From the NCBI GenBank assembly GCA_008692225.1, contig VICG01000016.1:1322001-1386000 (forward strand): a stretch of DNA of 64,000 nt, written 5' to 3'. The notes under the pieces are model-generated. The model saw only the letters and a list, made by a program, of their open reading frames with translations, had not been told where the DNA came from and searched no databases. Position numbers and translations under genes: made by a program. Shown piece after piece: positions 36,046-47,642 of the stretch (its first letter is position 1; each line of letters opens with the position of its first letter). This DNA is from Monilinia fructicola (taxonomy: Eukaryota > Ascomycota > Leotiomycetes > Helotiales > Sclerotiniaceae).

Positions 36046-36987
36046 ATGATTACCCGAGATTTCAATTCATTACTCTTTGACTCCATTCATCCGAATCCAC
36101 TGGTTCATAACTCACGTCTGTGGAAGGAGATCCCTTCAAGTGGCTTCCGTCCTTTCTTCTCATCTACCTCGCTAGCACGTGCATCCAAACATCCTGATCC
36201 CCAAGTAGGAAAGCTGAGCAAGCGGGGACAGCAGGAGAAGATTTTCAAAAGTAAACTCCAAAATCAACATTCGCAACGTCCTCGAGATGATTACAAATAC
36301 ATCGATCCCGCTCCGCCCCGGAGAGATCGTGACCCCAGGTCTAGCTACCCATTAGCGGTGCTCATTGTTGTAGGATGTACATACATCACGCTCAGCTATA
36401 ACCGTTCACCATTCATTCAATTTCCTCTTCCAGATTGGTTTCCTAAATTCACACCAAGCTACCTAGAGAAAAACTTCGTTCTTTCCCAGCAAAACATAGA
36501 CGAAGGACGAATTCACACTCTGATTACCAATAGCTTCATGCACGCAAATTACCCCCATCTTTTCATGAATATGTTTGGTCTTCTGTATTTGGCACCACTA
36601 GTGACTCCTCTTACCTTTGTGACCGTCTGGACTGGCGCCGGTATTACATGTTCCCTGGCCTCTCTGTATATATGGAAACATGGTTTTCCTTTCGATCACG
36701 CCCCCAAGTCTTCGAATATTGTACAGCAGGGTTGTGGTGCATCTGGTAGTATACTCGGACTAATTACACTGACCGCGATCAAGTATCCGAGCTTGTCCTG
36801 GCAGCTCATGTTCATACCGATATCTTTCCCAGGATGGCTGTTGGTAGGAGGTGAGGCTATCTATAGTATTCTGGCACTCAAATATGGGTGGCAGCCCTAT
36901 CTTGGTCATGCAGGGCATCTTGGAGGCACGGCGTTTGGACTCCTGGCCGGTATATTGAGCATGAGATTCGGCTTGAGAAGGATTTGA
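36046..36987 (+). CDS. Rhomboid-family intramembrane serine protease
   Basis: Cleaves transmembrane substrates within the bilayer. A single exon of 313 residues. Residues 1-90 are basic and Ser-rich without acidic clusters (FFSSTSLARASKH), compatible with a mitochondrial presequence. The first membrane segment is PLAVLIVVGCTYITLSY. The rhomboid core has NSFMHANYPHLFMNMFGL, with the conserved HxxxN-type motif in helix 2. The catalytic serine motif GCGASGSILG carries the nucleophile, and the catalytic His is in YLGHAGHLGGTAFGLLAG. It is a full-length rhomboid core with both catalytic residues. Mitochondrial Pcp1/Rbd1-type rhomboids process dynamin-like and cytochrome c peroxidase precursors; assignment to that branch is tentative. 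It sits 390 bp downstream of the palindromic element. No intron is needed. Confidence 0.9.
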   Translation: MITRDFNSLLFDSIHPNPLVHNSRLWKEIPSSGFRPFFSSTSLARASKHPDPQVGKLSKRGQQEKIFKSKLQNQHSQRPRDDYKYIDPAPPRRDRDPRSSYPLAVLIVVGCTYITLSYNRSPFIQFPLPDWFPKFTPSYLEKNFVLSQQNIDEGRIHTLITNSFMHANYPHLFMNMFGLLYLAPLVTPLTFVTVWTGAGITCSLASLYIWKHGFPFDHAPKSSNIVQQGCGASGSILGLITLTAIKYPSLSWQLMFIPISFPGWLLVGGEAIYSILALKYGWQPYLGHAGHLGGTAFGLLAGILSMRFGLRRI

Positions 36988-37555
36988 CGTTGTCCTTGTG
37001 AAAGGTGCTGATAAGGTATTGGTGGGTTCAGTTGTTTCGTGAATTACATCCTAAGATACAACAGCTATGTTATGATTTAATTGCTCCAAGAAAAGTCAAC
37101 TTCGGAGCTCTTGGTAGTTTGATTGTCGTTGCATCCTTGTATTCACATTATTTTCTCTTCGTTCGATATCCTCGTGTGTTGAACCCCCAAGCTGAATTGG
37201 ATTAAGGAAACCACCCTGTAAATATTTTGAAAAACTACCATCTTTATGGAACCTTCACAGTCTACTAAAAAGATATTCCAACGCCTGTCTTTTTGCGGCG
37301 CTCTCGAAACCCTGATTCTCTTCATCATTCATATGCGGCTCATGGGTTACAACGCCATTTTTCAATTTTGATTTACACTGTTTGCCTTCAATACCGAGTC
37401 TTAAGTCATTTATTCAAATACTGTTGTCTGATTATGCGTTATAACTTATACACTGATACCTTAGTCTCTTTGTATTTCAACTCCAACGCATACAGTCAAA
37501 CTCAATTATCCAATCCAAACTCCTATCCCCCAACATTGAATTAACCTCAGATATT
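36988..37555. other. Convergent intergenic region
   Basis: 3' flanks of the rhomboid gene and of the siderophore transporter. Short frames at 37005-37205 and 37293-37544 show no motif. Confidence 0.5.
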
Positions 37556-39535
37556 CTAAGATTCCGGGATTTCTTCAACAGTACCACCAATTACTCTTCC
37601 CTTGACTTTATCCTCCCCTGCATCCAACTTTACATTCTTGATCATCAAAGACAAGAAGACAACCGGTACACTCACACAGAGTGCCACGATAAGTAATTTG
37701 TGCATAGTCTCCTGGTATGCCCTATTGATTGCGATTCTTTCCGGGGTTCCCATAGGATAAGCGAGAGCATTGTTAATGCTATTATAGACAGCCTCACTAT
37801 CAAGAGTGGTAGAAATATTCAGCCAATTTCTTGGGTATATCATATGACCCCATATAACACCCGCGATGGCACTTCCAACCGCACCTCCAATTTCTACACA
37901 AGTCATGTAAACAGCTGTTGCAACTGCCACGTTCTGGTGGCTGGGTACGGAAGCTTGGACGGCGAGTTGAGCAGGGACATTGAGCATTCCCCCACCAATA
38001 CCGACGGCAATTTGCGTGCCGATGATCTGAGCGATAGATGAATTTTCCTGGCGGTAATAATACATGAGACCGATTCCCATCAAGTAGATGAGAGCGCCTG
38101 CAACAATGTACGGTTTGTAATACTTGGTGTATTTGATGAGGAATGATATGGCGATTGCTGAGATGGTTGCCGTGAATGAAAATACTTGTGTTACATGACC
38201 GGCAGCGGGAATAGAGAGATCTTGGACGACGAGAAGGTACGAGTAGAAGTATGGTTGGACTGAGAGGAAGAATGCCACTAGGAGAGGTTAACAAGAGGGT
38301 AATATAAAAACGGTGAATGACTCACTGAAGTAGAAGAATCCAATTCCACATGCTGCGCAGAATGTGCGGGATTTTAGGAGATCAAGGGGAATGAGGGGAT
38401 GAGGTGCAAGTTTCTTGATGGATTCCCATATGGGGAATGTCACAAGGCAGACAACTCCGAGAACCATCATTACGATGATAACTGGACTAGACCACCCATC
38501 TGAGGCTTTGGATGCAATGGTAAGTGGGATCAGGATAAGGGCAAAAGCAGCACTTAACAAAATCATGCCGCCGATATCCAAATCATTCCACAAAGTTTTT
38601 ACGATTGAAATGGGGCCTAGTCCTTGCAGAGGTGATGCGGCGGTAAGCCCTGCCCTCTTTGCCTTTCTATTGTTCAGAAATAGAGACAAGGCCAATGGTA
38701 AGAATACAGCCGGTAAGATAATACACCAAAGACCATAGCCCCATCTCCACGTTGTAGTTTGCAGTATCTTGTCTCCAATGGGCGCACCGATCCACACAGT
38801 GACCATAAATGGAACTTGTGGTAGAGTGGAGAATAAAGCACGATTGGAAAGGTCAGTGGTATCGGCAACAAAGATCTGCTGAAGTATTTGAAGGCCGGTA
38901 GAACCCGCTGCATAGAATATTTGGGCTGCAGCAAAGGTTTGGACGTTGCTTGAAGTGGCCATTGTAACACCGCCGAGTACTGCGAGGAGAATTGAAACGG
39001 AAAAGGCCTCGAATCGACCAAATACATCGGCGTATTTTGCCATGGGAGCTTTTGATGACAGCTACAGTGCCTTGAATCAGTACATAATATTTGAACTTAA
39101 AATTACGGTAACTACATACCATTGACAACATTTTGAACCACCAATACTGTTGAAATTAACGAGTGGTTGTTGAATGAGCTTGTAGCAAAAACACCAAGTG
39201 AGGCGACCACTTGTCCTTCGAGTGATGTAGTGAAAGCTATAAGGAATATACTAAGATCCCGCTTCAGTATACTGCGATTCTCTGATCTTGTCTTACGATA
39301 TGTACCCGATATATGCAATCACCAAAGACCATGTTGTCCAAGTCATCGAGACCGCCTCAATGTTTTGCACACCAGCTTGAGTGGCATTCGCATCTTCATT
39401 ATTGACAGTTTCTACATCCTTTTCATTCTGATCCGGTGAATTTTCCCCGGCCCGAGCTTCGTTTTGAATTATGAAATCCTGCGTCTTTGGCATATTTGCG
39501 GAAGACTCCTCGGAGTCAGCGGTGATGCTCTGCAT
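37556..39535 (-). CDS. SIT-family (ARN/Mir) siderophore iron transporter
   Basis: Major facilitator proton symporter that imports ferric siderophores across the plasma membrane. The N-terminus is a cytosolic acidic tail (from MQSITADSEES). Signature stretches are MAKYADVFGRFEAF in the loop after TM2, WRWGYGLWCIILPA in TM6, and many hydrophobic helices. The C-terminal half runs from AFFLSVQPYFYSYL to a charged tail ending EEIPES. Introns interrupt it at about 39306-39257, 39115-39065 and 38328-38279. Before MAKYADVFG the expected AVIKAP reading needs one A fewer (plus-strand TTTT at 39050-39053). Alternatively an AG acceptor right there skips three residues and keeps the frame. GATA-type sites upstream suit repression by an SreA-like factor, by inference. 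Confidence 0.9.
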
Positions 39536-40273
39536 TTTGAACGTTGCTGGAAGTTGCGATTGCGACTATATCGATGAAAAGCATGATATCAAGATTGTGA
39601 AAGCTTTTTTAGAGATGACGAACCCTTCTATAAAACTTGAGGACTTCTCTCAGTGTGAACTACACAAATCTCTAGACTTTAATCTATCTGATGTCACGTC
39701 ACCGCTAAAAATTCTGGGGAGCGTCATTAGTGGCAGCGCCGTCGCAGCCCTAATCCAGCATCTTTGGCTGGAGCCATTTTCTATGCCTATATCAGGCATA
39801 GACAGAATCATCGGTAGCCATTTGAGGAAAAATAATGAGTGTAGTATGGTAGACCAGGTGTTTTCATGGCTATATATGTCTGTTGGTTGAAAAAAGTCTG
39901 ATAATAAGTGTAAATGGTACCGTGTCTTTAAAGAGAACTGTCCTAGCTGCGTTGAGTTGAAACCATCAAACCCTCAATATCTCAATACAAACCCAAAAAT
40001 AACATTTTGACATGATAGCTATACCCGACTGACTGTATTCAAATCGTTAACAGGAGAATCTACTTATTATTATAGAGTAGATTGTGTTGAAGTGTACCGA
40101 CCTTTTGTTGCACCAACCACAGTCACCTACAATGCCTCAAATTCTTTACATCCCTAAGCAACCCATTAAGGAAGTTTGACTTCTTCAGTAGGTCTGAAAT
40201 CGAATATATCGTTCAACTTTCCAAAATCCGAATCATCAGAGAGAAGGTCAGCTCTTACTTCCAGCGGCTGACG
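39536..40273. other. Intergenic between transporter and dioxygenase
   Basis: Promoter region of the siderophore transporter. A plus-strand frame at 39471-39890 overlaps the transporter's first exon antisense and has no recognisable domain. TGACGTCA-like ATGTCACGTCAC lies at 39691-39702. Confidence 0.45.
39684..39904. promoter_or_regulatory. Candidate GATA sites upstream of the siderophore transporter
   Basis: GTCTGATAA at 39896-39904 (plus) and ATCAGATAG at 39684-39692 (minus) each differ by one base from ATCWGATAA, the site of iron-responsive GATA repressors in ascomycetes. They lie 150-370 bp upstream of the transporter ATG. Short motifs can occur by chance. Confidence 0.35.
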
Positions 40274-41798
40274 TCAATGTTTCATAAAAAAATTGCCTCG
40301 ACTAAGAGGTAGTTTGGAACGAAGTGTATGGTTAGGGTACCATTGTGCCTATGATTTTTCTTGTTAGTTTCTAGCACGCTAGCTTTAAGCCAGTATGATT
40401 CATTGAAGAGGTTGAAATAGTCATGTGTATAATGGTCGATGAAGTCAGAAAAACCTGGTATCCTAAAGCAATCATGATTCGGTAATCTTCCCCTTCATTA
40501 GGCATACCGGCATGCCATGTCCTCAAATCTCTTAACATTACATCTCCTCTCTCACAGACAGGTTGAATTGGTGGTCTCACTCTTCTTCGTTCTTCTACAA
40601 TATTAAGTTTGACGTTGCAGGTAGGGTCGCCAACAACGAGTCTGGCATTGGCAAGCTTGGATTCTGAGGTAGCTGGGATCTGATCAGCTCCTGAAGTGTG
40701 GGCATGCGACCCGAGCCAAAATTCAGTAGAACCAGTAGAGACATTAAATGGGCATAGAGGTATATTCGCTATGACATAGAAAGGGCATTGGGGTGATTGA
40801 ATGTTATATCCTTATGAATCGGTTGCCGTAGACCATGAGTCTTAGGTAGAGCATTATTGCCCGTCACGAAATTCCAGATTGGCTTATAACCAAGATAACT
40901 GAGAATTGTAAGTCTCTCTCAGCGCGCAAGCTAATATGCAAATTGGGCATGCGCATTCATGACTTGTATAACGAATGGATTGAAGAATACATCGTTATGA
41001 AGGTATTCTTCTTGCAACAATGGTGGTGCTTGGAGTATGTTCGCTAAAAGAAAAGAAAAGTGTCAGAATTGCAAATACGTTCGTTTACTTCAACCTGGAT
41101 ATCGGAGGTATCAAATTACAATTAACGCCCTGGTTGAATGGTTTCGTTTCATTCTTCACTAATTCATCTGCTTCCTTGCTCATGTACGAATTGATTTGAT
41201 CAATAGAGACATTTAGCCAGTTTTCATTTTCATTTTCATAGTTTATATAATAGGTATAGTCTATGAATATGAAAATCCTATTAAAAGGCATTTAGCTATT
41301 ATTCATACTTTTCAAAATTAACGAGATTATAAATGGTATAGTATTTTATATAAGCGGATCCATGGATAGGCTAGATCGATTTAGAATTAGACTTAGAACT
41401 ACTAGTTATTCTAGTATAGGTATATATCTTCAAGATTAACACCGTTTTAGCTATATTAGGTTAATTTGATGAAAATGAAAACTCCACTTTATATTCATCG
41501 AAATGGATGAATATGAAATGGGTCAAAGGATTTCATAGTTGCCCTTTTGGGACTCGTTTTAACAATGGATCGATCGCTACTATGAATTCCCTTATTCGAA
41601 ACTTTTAATAGTTACCTAAATGTCTCTAATATGATTGACATCGACAATGGATTTAAGGACAACAAAGCCATCTTGATGCAATGCTTCGAGGGCCGCCTGT
41701 AGGTTTGGGGTATCGTAAAACGTTGTTTTTAGTTCATCGACTGTAGCTCTAACAGTGCGTGGGGCGTCGTCCTTAACTTCCCCATTTGTAGTAGTCAT
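40274..41798 (-). pseudogene. PhyH-type Fe(II)/2-oxoglutarate dioxygenase, probably damaged
   Basis: Phytanoyl-CoA hydroxylase-like oxygenases hydroxylate lipids or fungal metabolites. Exon 1 (from ATG 41798) gives ALEALHQDGFVVLKSIVDV. Exon 2 (about 41215-41115) gives MSKEADELVKNETKPFNQGV. Exon 3 gives APPLLQEEYLHNDVFFNPFV. Further pieces carry LRQPIHKDITFNHP with the HxD iron motif, then NVSTGSTEFWLGSH, and VMLRDLRTWHAGMPNEG with the distal His. The last exon ends SRGNFFMKH. Defects: a C appears missing in a run of four (plus-strand G4 at 40790-40793), breaking the frame between FNHP and CPFYVIAN. The intron between VMNA and YLGYKP would need a GC donor. The gap between exons 1 and 2 is unusually long, about 400 nt. 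It may be a decaying gene or one affected by sequence error. Confidence 0.78.
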
Positions 41799-42315
41799 AT
41801 TGTTAGAATATGGTACCGACTCGAGACGGTGTAGAATTCTGTCCTTTATCTGGGTCAAAGGATCTGTTTCCCCTCAGTTGGTGGCGAAAATTCTATCGGC
41901 AACGTATCTCTAGCCCTATCTTGAGCCGTGTCTTATATGTCCTGATATTCCCAACGCGACAAGCATACTTATCTCGTACTCACAACACCTTCATGTCATT
42001 CGATAGAGTAAAGATTCGGTCATGTCCGGCCTATCATACTGATGATAAGCTATCCTTGAGACAGATCATTGAGGGAGCCTGGAGGCCAAGATATGCATTC
42101 AACTGAGGAAGTTAATCGTGCGGTTAAGTACTTACATATGTATGTGGTACAGTACTGTATTATACTCCGTACAGAGTACTTCAATCAGCCGATGTACCGA
42201 TATTTGATCTAACTGGGTTGAGAAAATGATCCGTAAAAAGTTCTTGACCGTTTGATAACAGCAATCCATTCAGTAGTAGACCAACCAGGAGTCCATCGAA
42301 TAGACTCAGACCTGT
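41799..42315. other. Intergenic, no gene seen
   Basis: Upstream of the dioxygenase. One copy of TACTCCGTA at 42163-42171. Confidence 0.5.
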
Positions 42316-42405
42316 CAGGCCAGTCAGTCCCAGTCAGTCCCGGTCAGTCCTGGTCAGTCCTGGGTAGTCCTAGTCGTGTCCTACTCGTGTCCTAGTCGCG
42401 TCTAC
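42316..42405. repeat. 10-bp minisatellite (CAGTCAGTCC)n
   Basis: About eight degenerate units progressing from CAGTCAGTCC through CGGTCAGTCC and TGGTCAGTCC to TAGTCGTGTC. Non-coding. Confidence 0.85.
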
Positions 42406-42807
42406 TAGTAGAGTCTAGATATCACTACAAAGTGGAGTTAGATCCGATGTTCATTCGGCACACAGGGTATGTGGAGGTCTTGGAGGGGGGGTTGTACATG
42501 AAAATGTTACTAAGATGATTGGTAGTGCGCACCAAATTTGTGGATTTCTCTTTTCTATTTCTCGAACAAAAATTGGAAAAGCTCTTCCTTCCTCTTCTTC
42601 CTTCTCTTTGTCTTCTTGCAAAGGAGGACGGCAGCTTGAGTATGATATCTTTAACTCAATCAGCATTTTGTTTGATGTGAATAAGGATTTCAAGACTGAT
42701 ATAGTCTGCGTTGTTGTCACTTGTTGATATCCGTACCTTTTGGAAAAAAAGTAAATACGGTACCACAAGTTGCTGACGGTGTCATTTGGATTGGAAATTT
42801 ATCCGAG
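42406..42807. other. Leader region of the NCS1 permease
   Basis: CT-rich stretch at 42585-42615. The permease frame stays open upstream of the chosen ATG, but the extra residues do not look like the family. Confidence 0.45.
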
Positions 42808-45088
42808 ATGTCCCCCGCCATGCACACTGCGACCCTTAAAGCTCAATCTGCGGAAAAGATTGAAGCTGTTAAGAACGCCTTCAAGAGTCGGCAAGGTTTC
42901 ATGGACTTGGTCACGGTGCAAGATACTGCACTGGATCAACACGGCCATCCAGGCTCAGATAAAAGATGGTCCAATGAAGATCTGTAAGTCCAGTCCAGTC
43001 CAGTCCAACGTTATTGTTGCTCAATTGGAGTTTTCATGCTGGATTGGCACACGCGGGCGAACGATTCAGCTGCTAAACTCGTTCCTGTAGTGATCCAACA
43101 CCTCCTGAGAAGCGGACGTGGCGTTGGTGGAATTTCGTTTCCTTTTACCTTGGGCTCTCCTTTGGTAATTGGACCTTGGGCTCGACTATGGTAGGAATTG
43201 GACTCAATTGGTGGCAGGCTATCATTGTCATCTTTGTTTCTCAAATGATAAGCTCAATCGCTATGTATTTCAATAGTCGATGCGCTTCAGTCTATCATAT
43301 CGGATATCCTGTGGTGGCTAGGAGTGTTTTTGGGATGTATGGATCATACTACTTCGTTGGAGCCAGAGCTGCCTTGGCCATTATCTGGTATGGTGTACAA
43401 CGTAAGTGCCTCGATTCCCAACTTCCTGCCGCCGAACATTCTTCGACATCTTCTAGCAAAGACTAGATGATTGGAGCTCTCTTCCATCTTGGATGCAATC
43501 TTCTCTTTCTCTGTCCGAATCTTTGCTAATGCACGAGCAACGACAGTTTTCTCTGGTGCGAGCTTCATGAGCAATATCTTACGATGTATTTTCGGACACA
43601 ACTTCACTGATATCCCAAACCATATTCCTGAATCGGTTGGTATCTCATCCGCCAACATGCTCGCCTTTTTTCTCTTTTGGCTCGTCCATTTTCCGTTCTG
43701 CGCCTTCCGTCCATATCAATTGCGCGCATTCTTCTGGTTTAAATCGATCGTTGTTCTGCCAGCTGTGTTTGGACTTTTCATTTTCTGCATGGCCAACACA
43801 AAGGGACGAGTTGGATCAGTATACGAAAGTACACTGGGTGAGGGAGCTGCCTATGGATGGTTCATTATGTATGGCATTAACAGTGGTATGGGCAATACTG
43901 CAACTTGTAAGTCTTTGCGTTTCGTTACATGAGCCAATCCTCAGTCACCATTTTATGATGTCCGCTTTCTCCTTCCCAAGGTTTTGTACAGACCTTACCA
44001 TGAAACGTTGCTGACTCCAATTTTTCAGTGATCACAAATCAACCGGATATCGCGAGATGGAGTGCGACAAAATCTGGCGCTCAATGGTCGCAACTCCTCA
44101 CCCAACCTCTATCCGTAACGCTCTCTGCCACATTTGGCATTTTGGCTACGGCTGCGATTAACAACAACTGGGGTTTGGATTTGTGGAATCCATGGGATTT
44201 ACTGAGCGCCATTTTGGATAGATACTGGTCAGGTAGCACCCGGTTTGCCGTTTTCTTGTTGGCATTTTGCTGGATGGTATCCATTCTCGGCACAAATATC
44301 GCTGCAAACATGATTCCATTCGGTGCGGACAGTACTATGTTATTTCCTCGGTTCCTCACAATTCCCCGTGGGCAATACATTGTGGAATTCATGGCTTTCG
44401 CCATCTGTCCATGGAAAATTCTCGCTTCTGCGTCGGTCTTCACCACTTTCCTTTCGGGTTATGGTATATTTATGGCTAGCGTCGTTGCAATAATGGTCTG
44501 CGATTGTAAGTTTTTCTATTCACTTCACCAACGAAATCTATAACATGACAACATCCTGAAATCTCATACTTGAGGATGACTGGACATAGATGCTTATGTT
44601 AAAACTAATGCTAACCTATCAAAGATTACGCGCTCACCAAGGGCAATGTTTTCATTGGACACCTTTACAACGGCTCAAAGACAAATAAACATTACTATTA
44701 CAATCATGGCTGGAATGTACAGGCAATTATTGCATATCTTTGCGGTGTCGCGCTCCCCTTTCCAGGTTTTATTGGAACGTTGGGTGTATCAGTATCGGAA
44801 AGTGCTACGAATCTTGGGCGCCTTGGATGGCTATTGTCATTCTGTGTCAGTTTCGTTGTGTACTTTGCACTTTGTACGATATGGCCAACCAAGAACCAGA
44901 AGATCATCAAGGAGATGAATCTTGGATGGGAATCACAATATGGTGATATCGTGATTGCTGAAGATGGAACACGGATTGCAGAGCAGGAAGGGATGGTTCA
45001 AGCGATCAGTGATTCTGATTCTGCCAACAGAACGACAGTAGTTTTTGGAGGAGAGGAGAAAGAGATCGGAGGAACAAGACATGAGTAG
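42808..45088 (+). CDS. NCS1-family permease (uracil/uridine/allantoin type)
   Basis: Plasma-membrane proton symporter for nucleobases or related nitrogen compounds. Five exons, 42808-42983, 43091-43401, 43547-43906, 44029-44505 and 44625-45088, splice cleanly into 595 residues with no lesion. Conserved NCS1 blocks are visible: WWNFVSFYLGLSFGNWTLGS, NWWQAIIVIFVSQMISS, SVYHIGYPVVARSVFG, RPYQLRAFFWFKS, TNQPDIARWS and TNIAANMIPFGADSTMLFPR. TM10 to TM12 follow, with a long hydrophilic C-terminal tail ending GGTRHE. Exact substrate cannot be told from sequence; the texture is nearest to Fur4/Dal4-like carriers. All introns have GTAAGT donors. It is divergent from the damaged dioxygenase to its left. 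Confidence 0.93.
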
Positions 45089-45921
45089 ATATGCGAAAAT
45101 GATCAGATGTTGTATTTATGATGATGATTAAATCAATTAGTTCGTGATAACTTTTGCGGTGTGAGGATAATATTAGGATTGTGATTTTTTTGGATAGCCA
45201 CCTACTCTCCTCTCCGTATTCAGATTTGAGTAAGCGAAAAGGGGAAATCAATATGTCCATCTTACGAATCCATATAATTCTCCTGGGTACCTGACCTGGA
45301 CCAATATTCCTTGCCTTTCCCTTCCCCTTCAATCTATACAGGAATGCATCGGTATGGTATGATTTATAATTAAATTTGGATATTTACAGAGTAGAAGTAA
45401 AAGAAGCTTTCGAATACTACAAGCGCGATATAAGTAACCTTGGAGAGCAGCATAACATTGTCTAATTATACTGTATTAGGTCTAGTTTTGCAGCTGCAGT
45501 GTCACCCAAATCTTCCTTTCTCGACATAGCCAACAACCAAACATCGTCCACAAAACACTTCATATATACACTCGTAGTTGCACCACCGGCAACGACGGCA
45601 ACAACAAGACAACCAACTACCCTCCTCATACTAATTTAAGGAGATTCATACCACTACTCAGATTTCCTTTTCTAGGGCTATATTGACTTAACCTTAGTGG
45701 GTTGAGTCCACTCTCACTAGTCTTTTTAGCGAAAGCGTAAACTCTTTGATCTTTTCATTGTGGTCAACGTGGAGGAAGACTCGATATACATTTTAATGAC
45801 GAGTATACATTCTCATATACAATCCAGTATCACTGATTAACACTGAGCTGCAAACCCATCTGTAGTTTTGGATCACATATATTCTTCTCAATCCTTGTTT
45901 TCAAACGTTAAGTTTATCAAA
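45089..45921. other. Intergenic, no gene seen
   Basis: 3' flank of the permease and promoter of the SET-domain gene. No coding signal. Confidence 0.55.
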
Positions 45922-47642
45922 ATGGATTCACCATGGAGACCAGAGTTATACAAGCCATCCTCAGCTTGTGAAATTGCTCCGCATCAAGTTCTAGAGGCCG
46001 AAGTTCGTCTCCAAAAATCCCTTTTGCCTGGAGTGTTCAGTAGGCTAGCTCAAACGTTTCACTAATTCGTTCCTTCTCTTCTCAGCTTTTAGAGTCCGAG
46101 ATTGCAGAATTGTCTCAGTTCACAAAAGACATTGCGAGGACCCCATACGACCCGGAAAATTGGCTTAATCGAGGAAATTGCCTCCGTAGATTGGGGTATC
46201 CAGAGCTCGCTCTCGGCGATGTCCATAAATCTAGACTTCTAGTCGAAGCAGCGTTAGAAAATGATTGTATCTTAGGTACTGATGCCTATAAAGCATACAG
46301 CCAGAAGATATACCAACTACATCAGACCCATCCCGCATGGATGCCAAGGAAATCGCAAGTCGCCACACCAGAAGCTCTTCAGGCCTTAGTAAGTGTTCTT
46401 TTAAAGAGACTTGAGCTTCAGATCTGGTCGGAGTTGATGGAAGGGTTAATGGCTTCCAATTGCTGTACAGACTATCTTGCGGTAAGTAAAGATGCCGTGA
46501 CGAGATTCCCGGATGACCAGGTTTTTCCCTCGGAGGTAACGAATGCGGAATCATGGTTCGAGCAACGACAAAATATTCTCCAAGGGTACGTTGATGACAA
46601 AGAAATGACAAAAGAAACCATGGCCACTACTCTCTACAATGGCGGTGTTTATCCAACAGCGTATCCATGGATGACCGAAGATCTTATCACGAGATCCGAT
46701 CAATTACTCGAAAAAGTGGCCTCGGAATTTGCTTCCGCATCGTCCAACTGTGTTGTTTCAAAGAGCACAATTAGACTGGCTTCATCGCCTGAAGAAATAT
46801 CGGAGGTAGACGTGCTTGGCGTCGTGGCGACAAGAGATATTCAGGCACAAGAATCAGTCCTCCTTGACCCTACGCTTGCAGCTGCAGTTGGCAGCGTCGA
46901 CCGTTGCTCTGCATGTTGCGGGCCACTCTTAGATGAGATCGAAAATTCATGTTGCAGTACAAAGTACTGCAGCTCTTCGTGCTCTCAACGTGCACTGGAT
47001 AGTTATCACTCTGTCATTTGTGGTAAGGATCTCAATTTCCTGTATGAAGCTAAACCAGCATCTTCATCAAACTCAACAGAATCTTCTGTGGGATCCAACT
47101 TACTCCTCCGTGTCCTCGCCCTTTCTATAAAGGAAAATGCAGCCAATCCTCTAGAGACTTCCCTAATTTCACGTCTCACGCCCGCGTACAATCCAAACGA
47201 TCCACAGCTTATCGCTTTCAACTTCAAAGATCATATAATAACACCAATCCGCATCCTTCGCGAACTTGGCATCGACGTCTTCACGAACAGCATGTACGAC
47301 ACATGGGTTCTGCACACTATTCATTGTCGTCTGCAAAACAACAAACATGGGCAAACTTTCGATGATATCCGTGGAACTGCAATCAATCCGCTATACTCGA
47401 TGTTCAATCATAGTTGCGATCCTAATGTTGATTGGAGACATGATGACGAGAATAGTACAGTCACCATGTTCGCCGAACGGGATATCAAGAAAGGAGAGGA
47501 AATGTTCATTTCGTATATTGGAAAAGGCAAGGGTCTCAAGGAGAGGCAAGGAAAACTAATGCCTTGGTTCGGTATGGAGTGTGCATGTCACAAGTGTGAT
47601 GAGGAGAAATTAGCAGCGATGGTGACAGGTATCACCGTCTGA
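45922..47642 (+). CDS. SET-domain protein with Cys-rich (MYND-like) insert
   Basis: Likely a protein lysine methyltransferase of the SMYD/SET-split type. Exon 1 (45922-46032) and exon 2 (46086-47642) join through a 53-nt intron with CTAAT branch point and give 555 residues. The N-terminal third is TPR-like (YDPENWLNRGNCLRRLGYPE, HKSRLL). The SET domain opens with VVATRDIQAQESVL, is split by a zinc-binding insert (CSACCGPLL, CCSTKYCSSSCSQRALDSYH, CG) and resumes at DIRGTAINPLYSMFNHSCDP. The NHSCDPN motif is the AdoMet/active-site signature and FISYI supplies the conserved Tyr. A post-SET-like CACHKC closes it. All key residues are present. The donor GTGTTC is non-standard, so the exon 1 boundary is less certain than the rest. 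Confidence 0.9.

Noticed and set aside
39471..39890. 139-codon plus-strand frame
   Set aside because: Overlaps the first exon of the siderophore transporter antisense, and has no family signature or intron structure.
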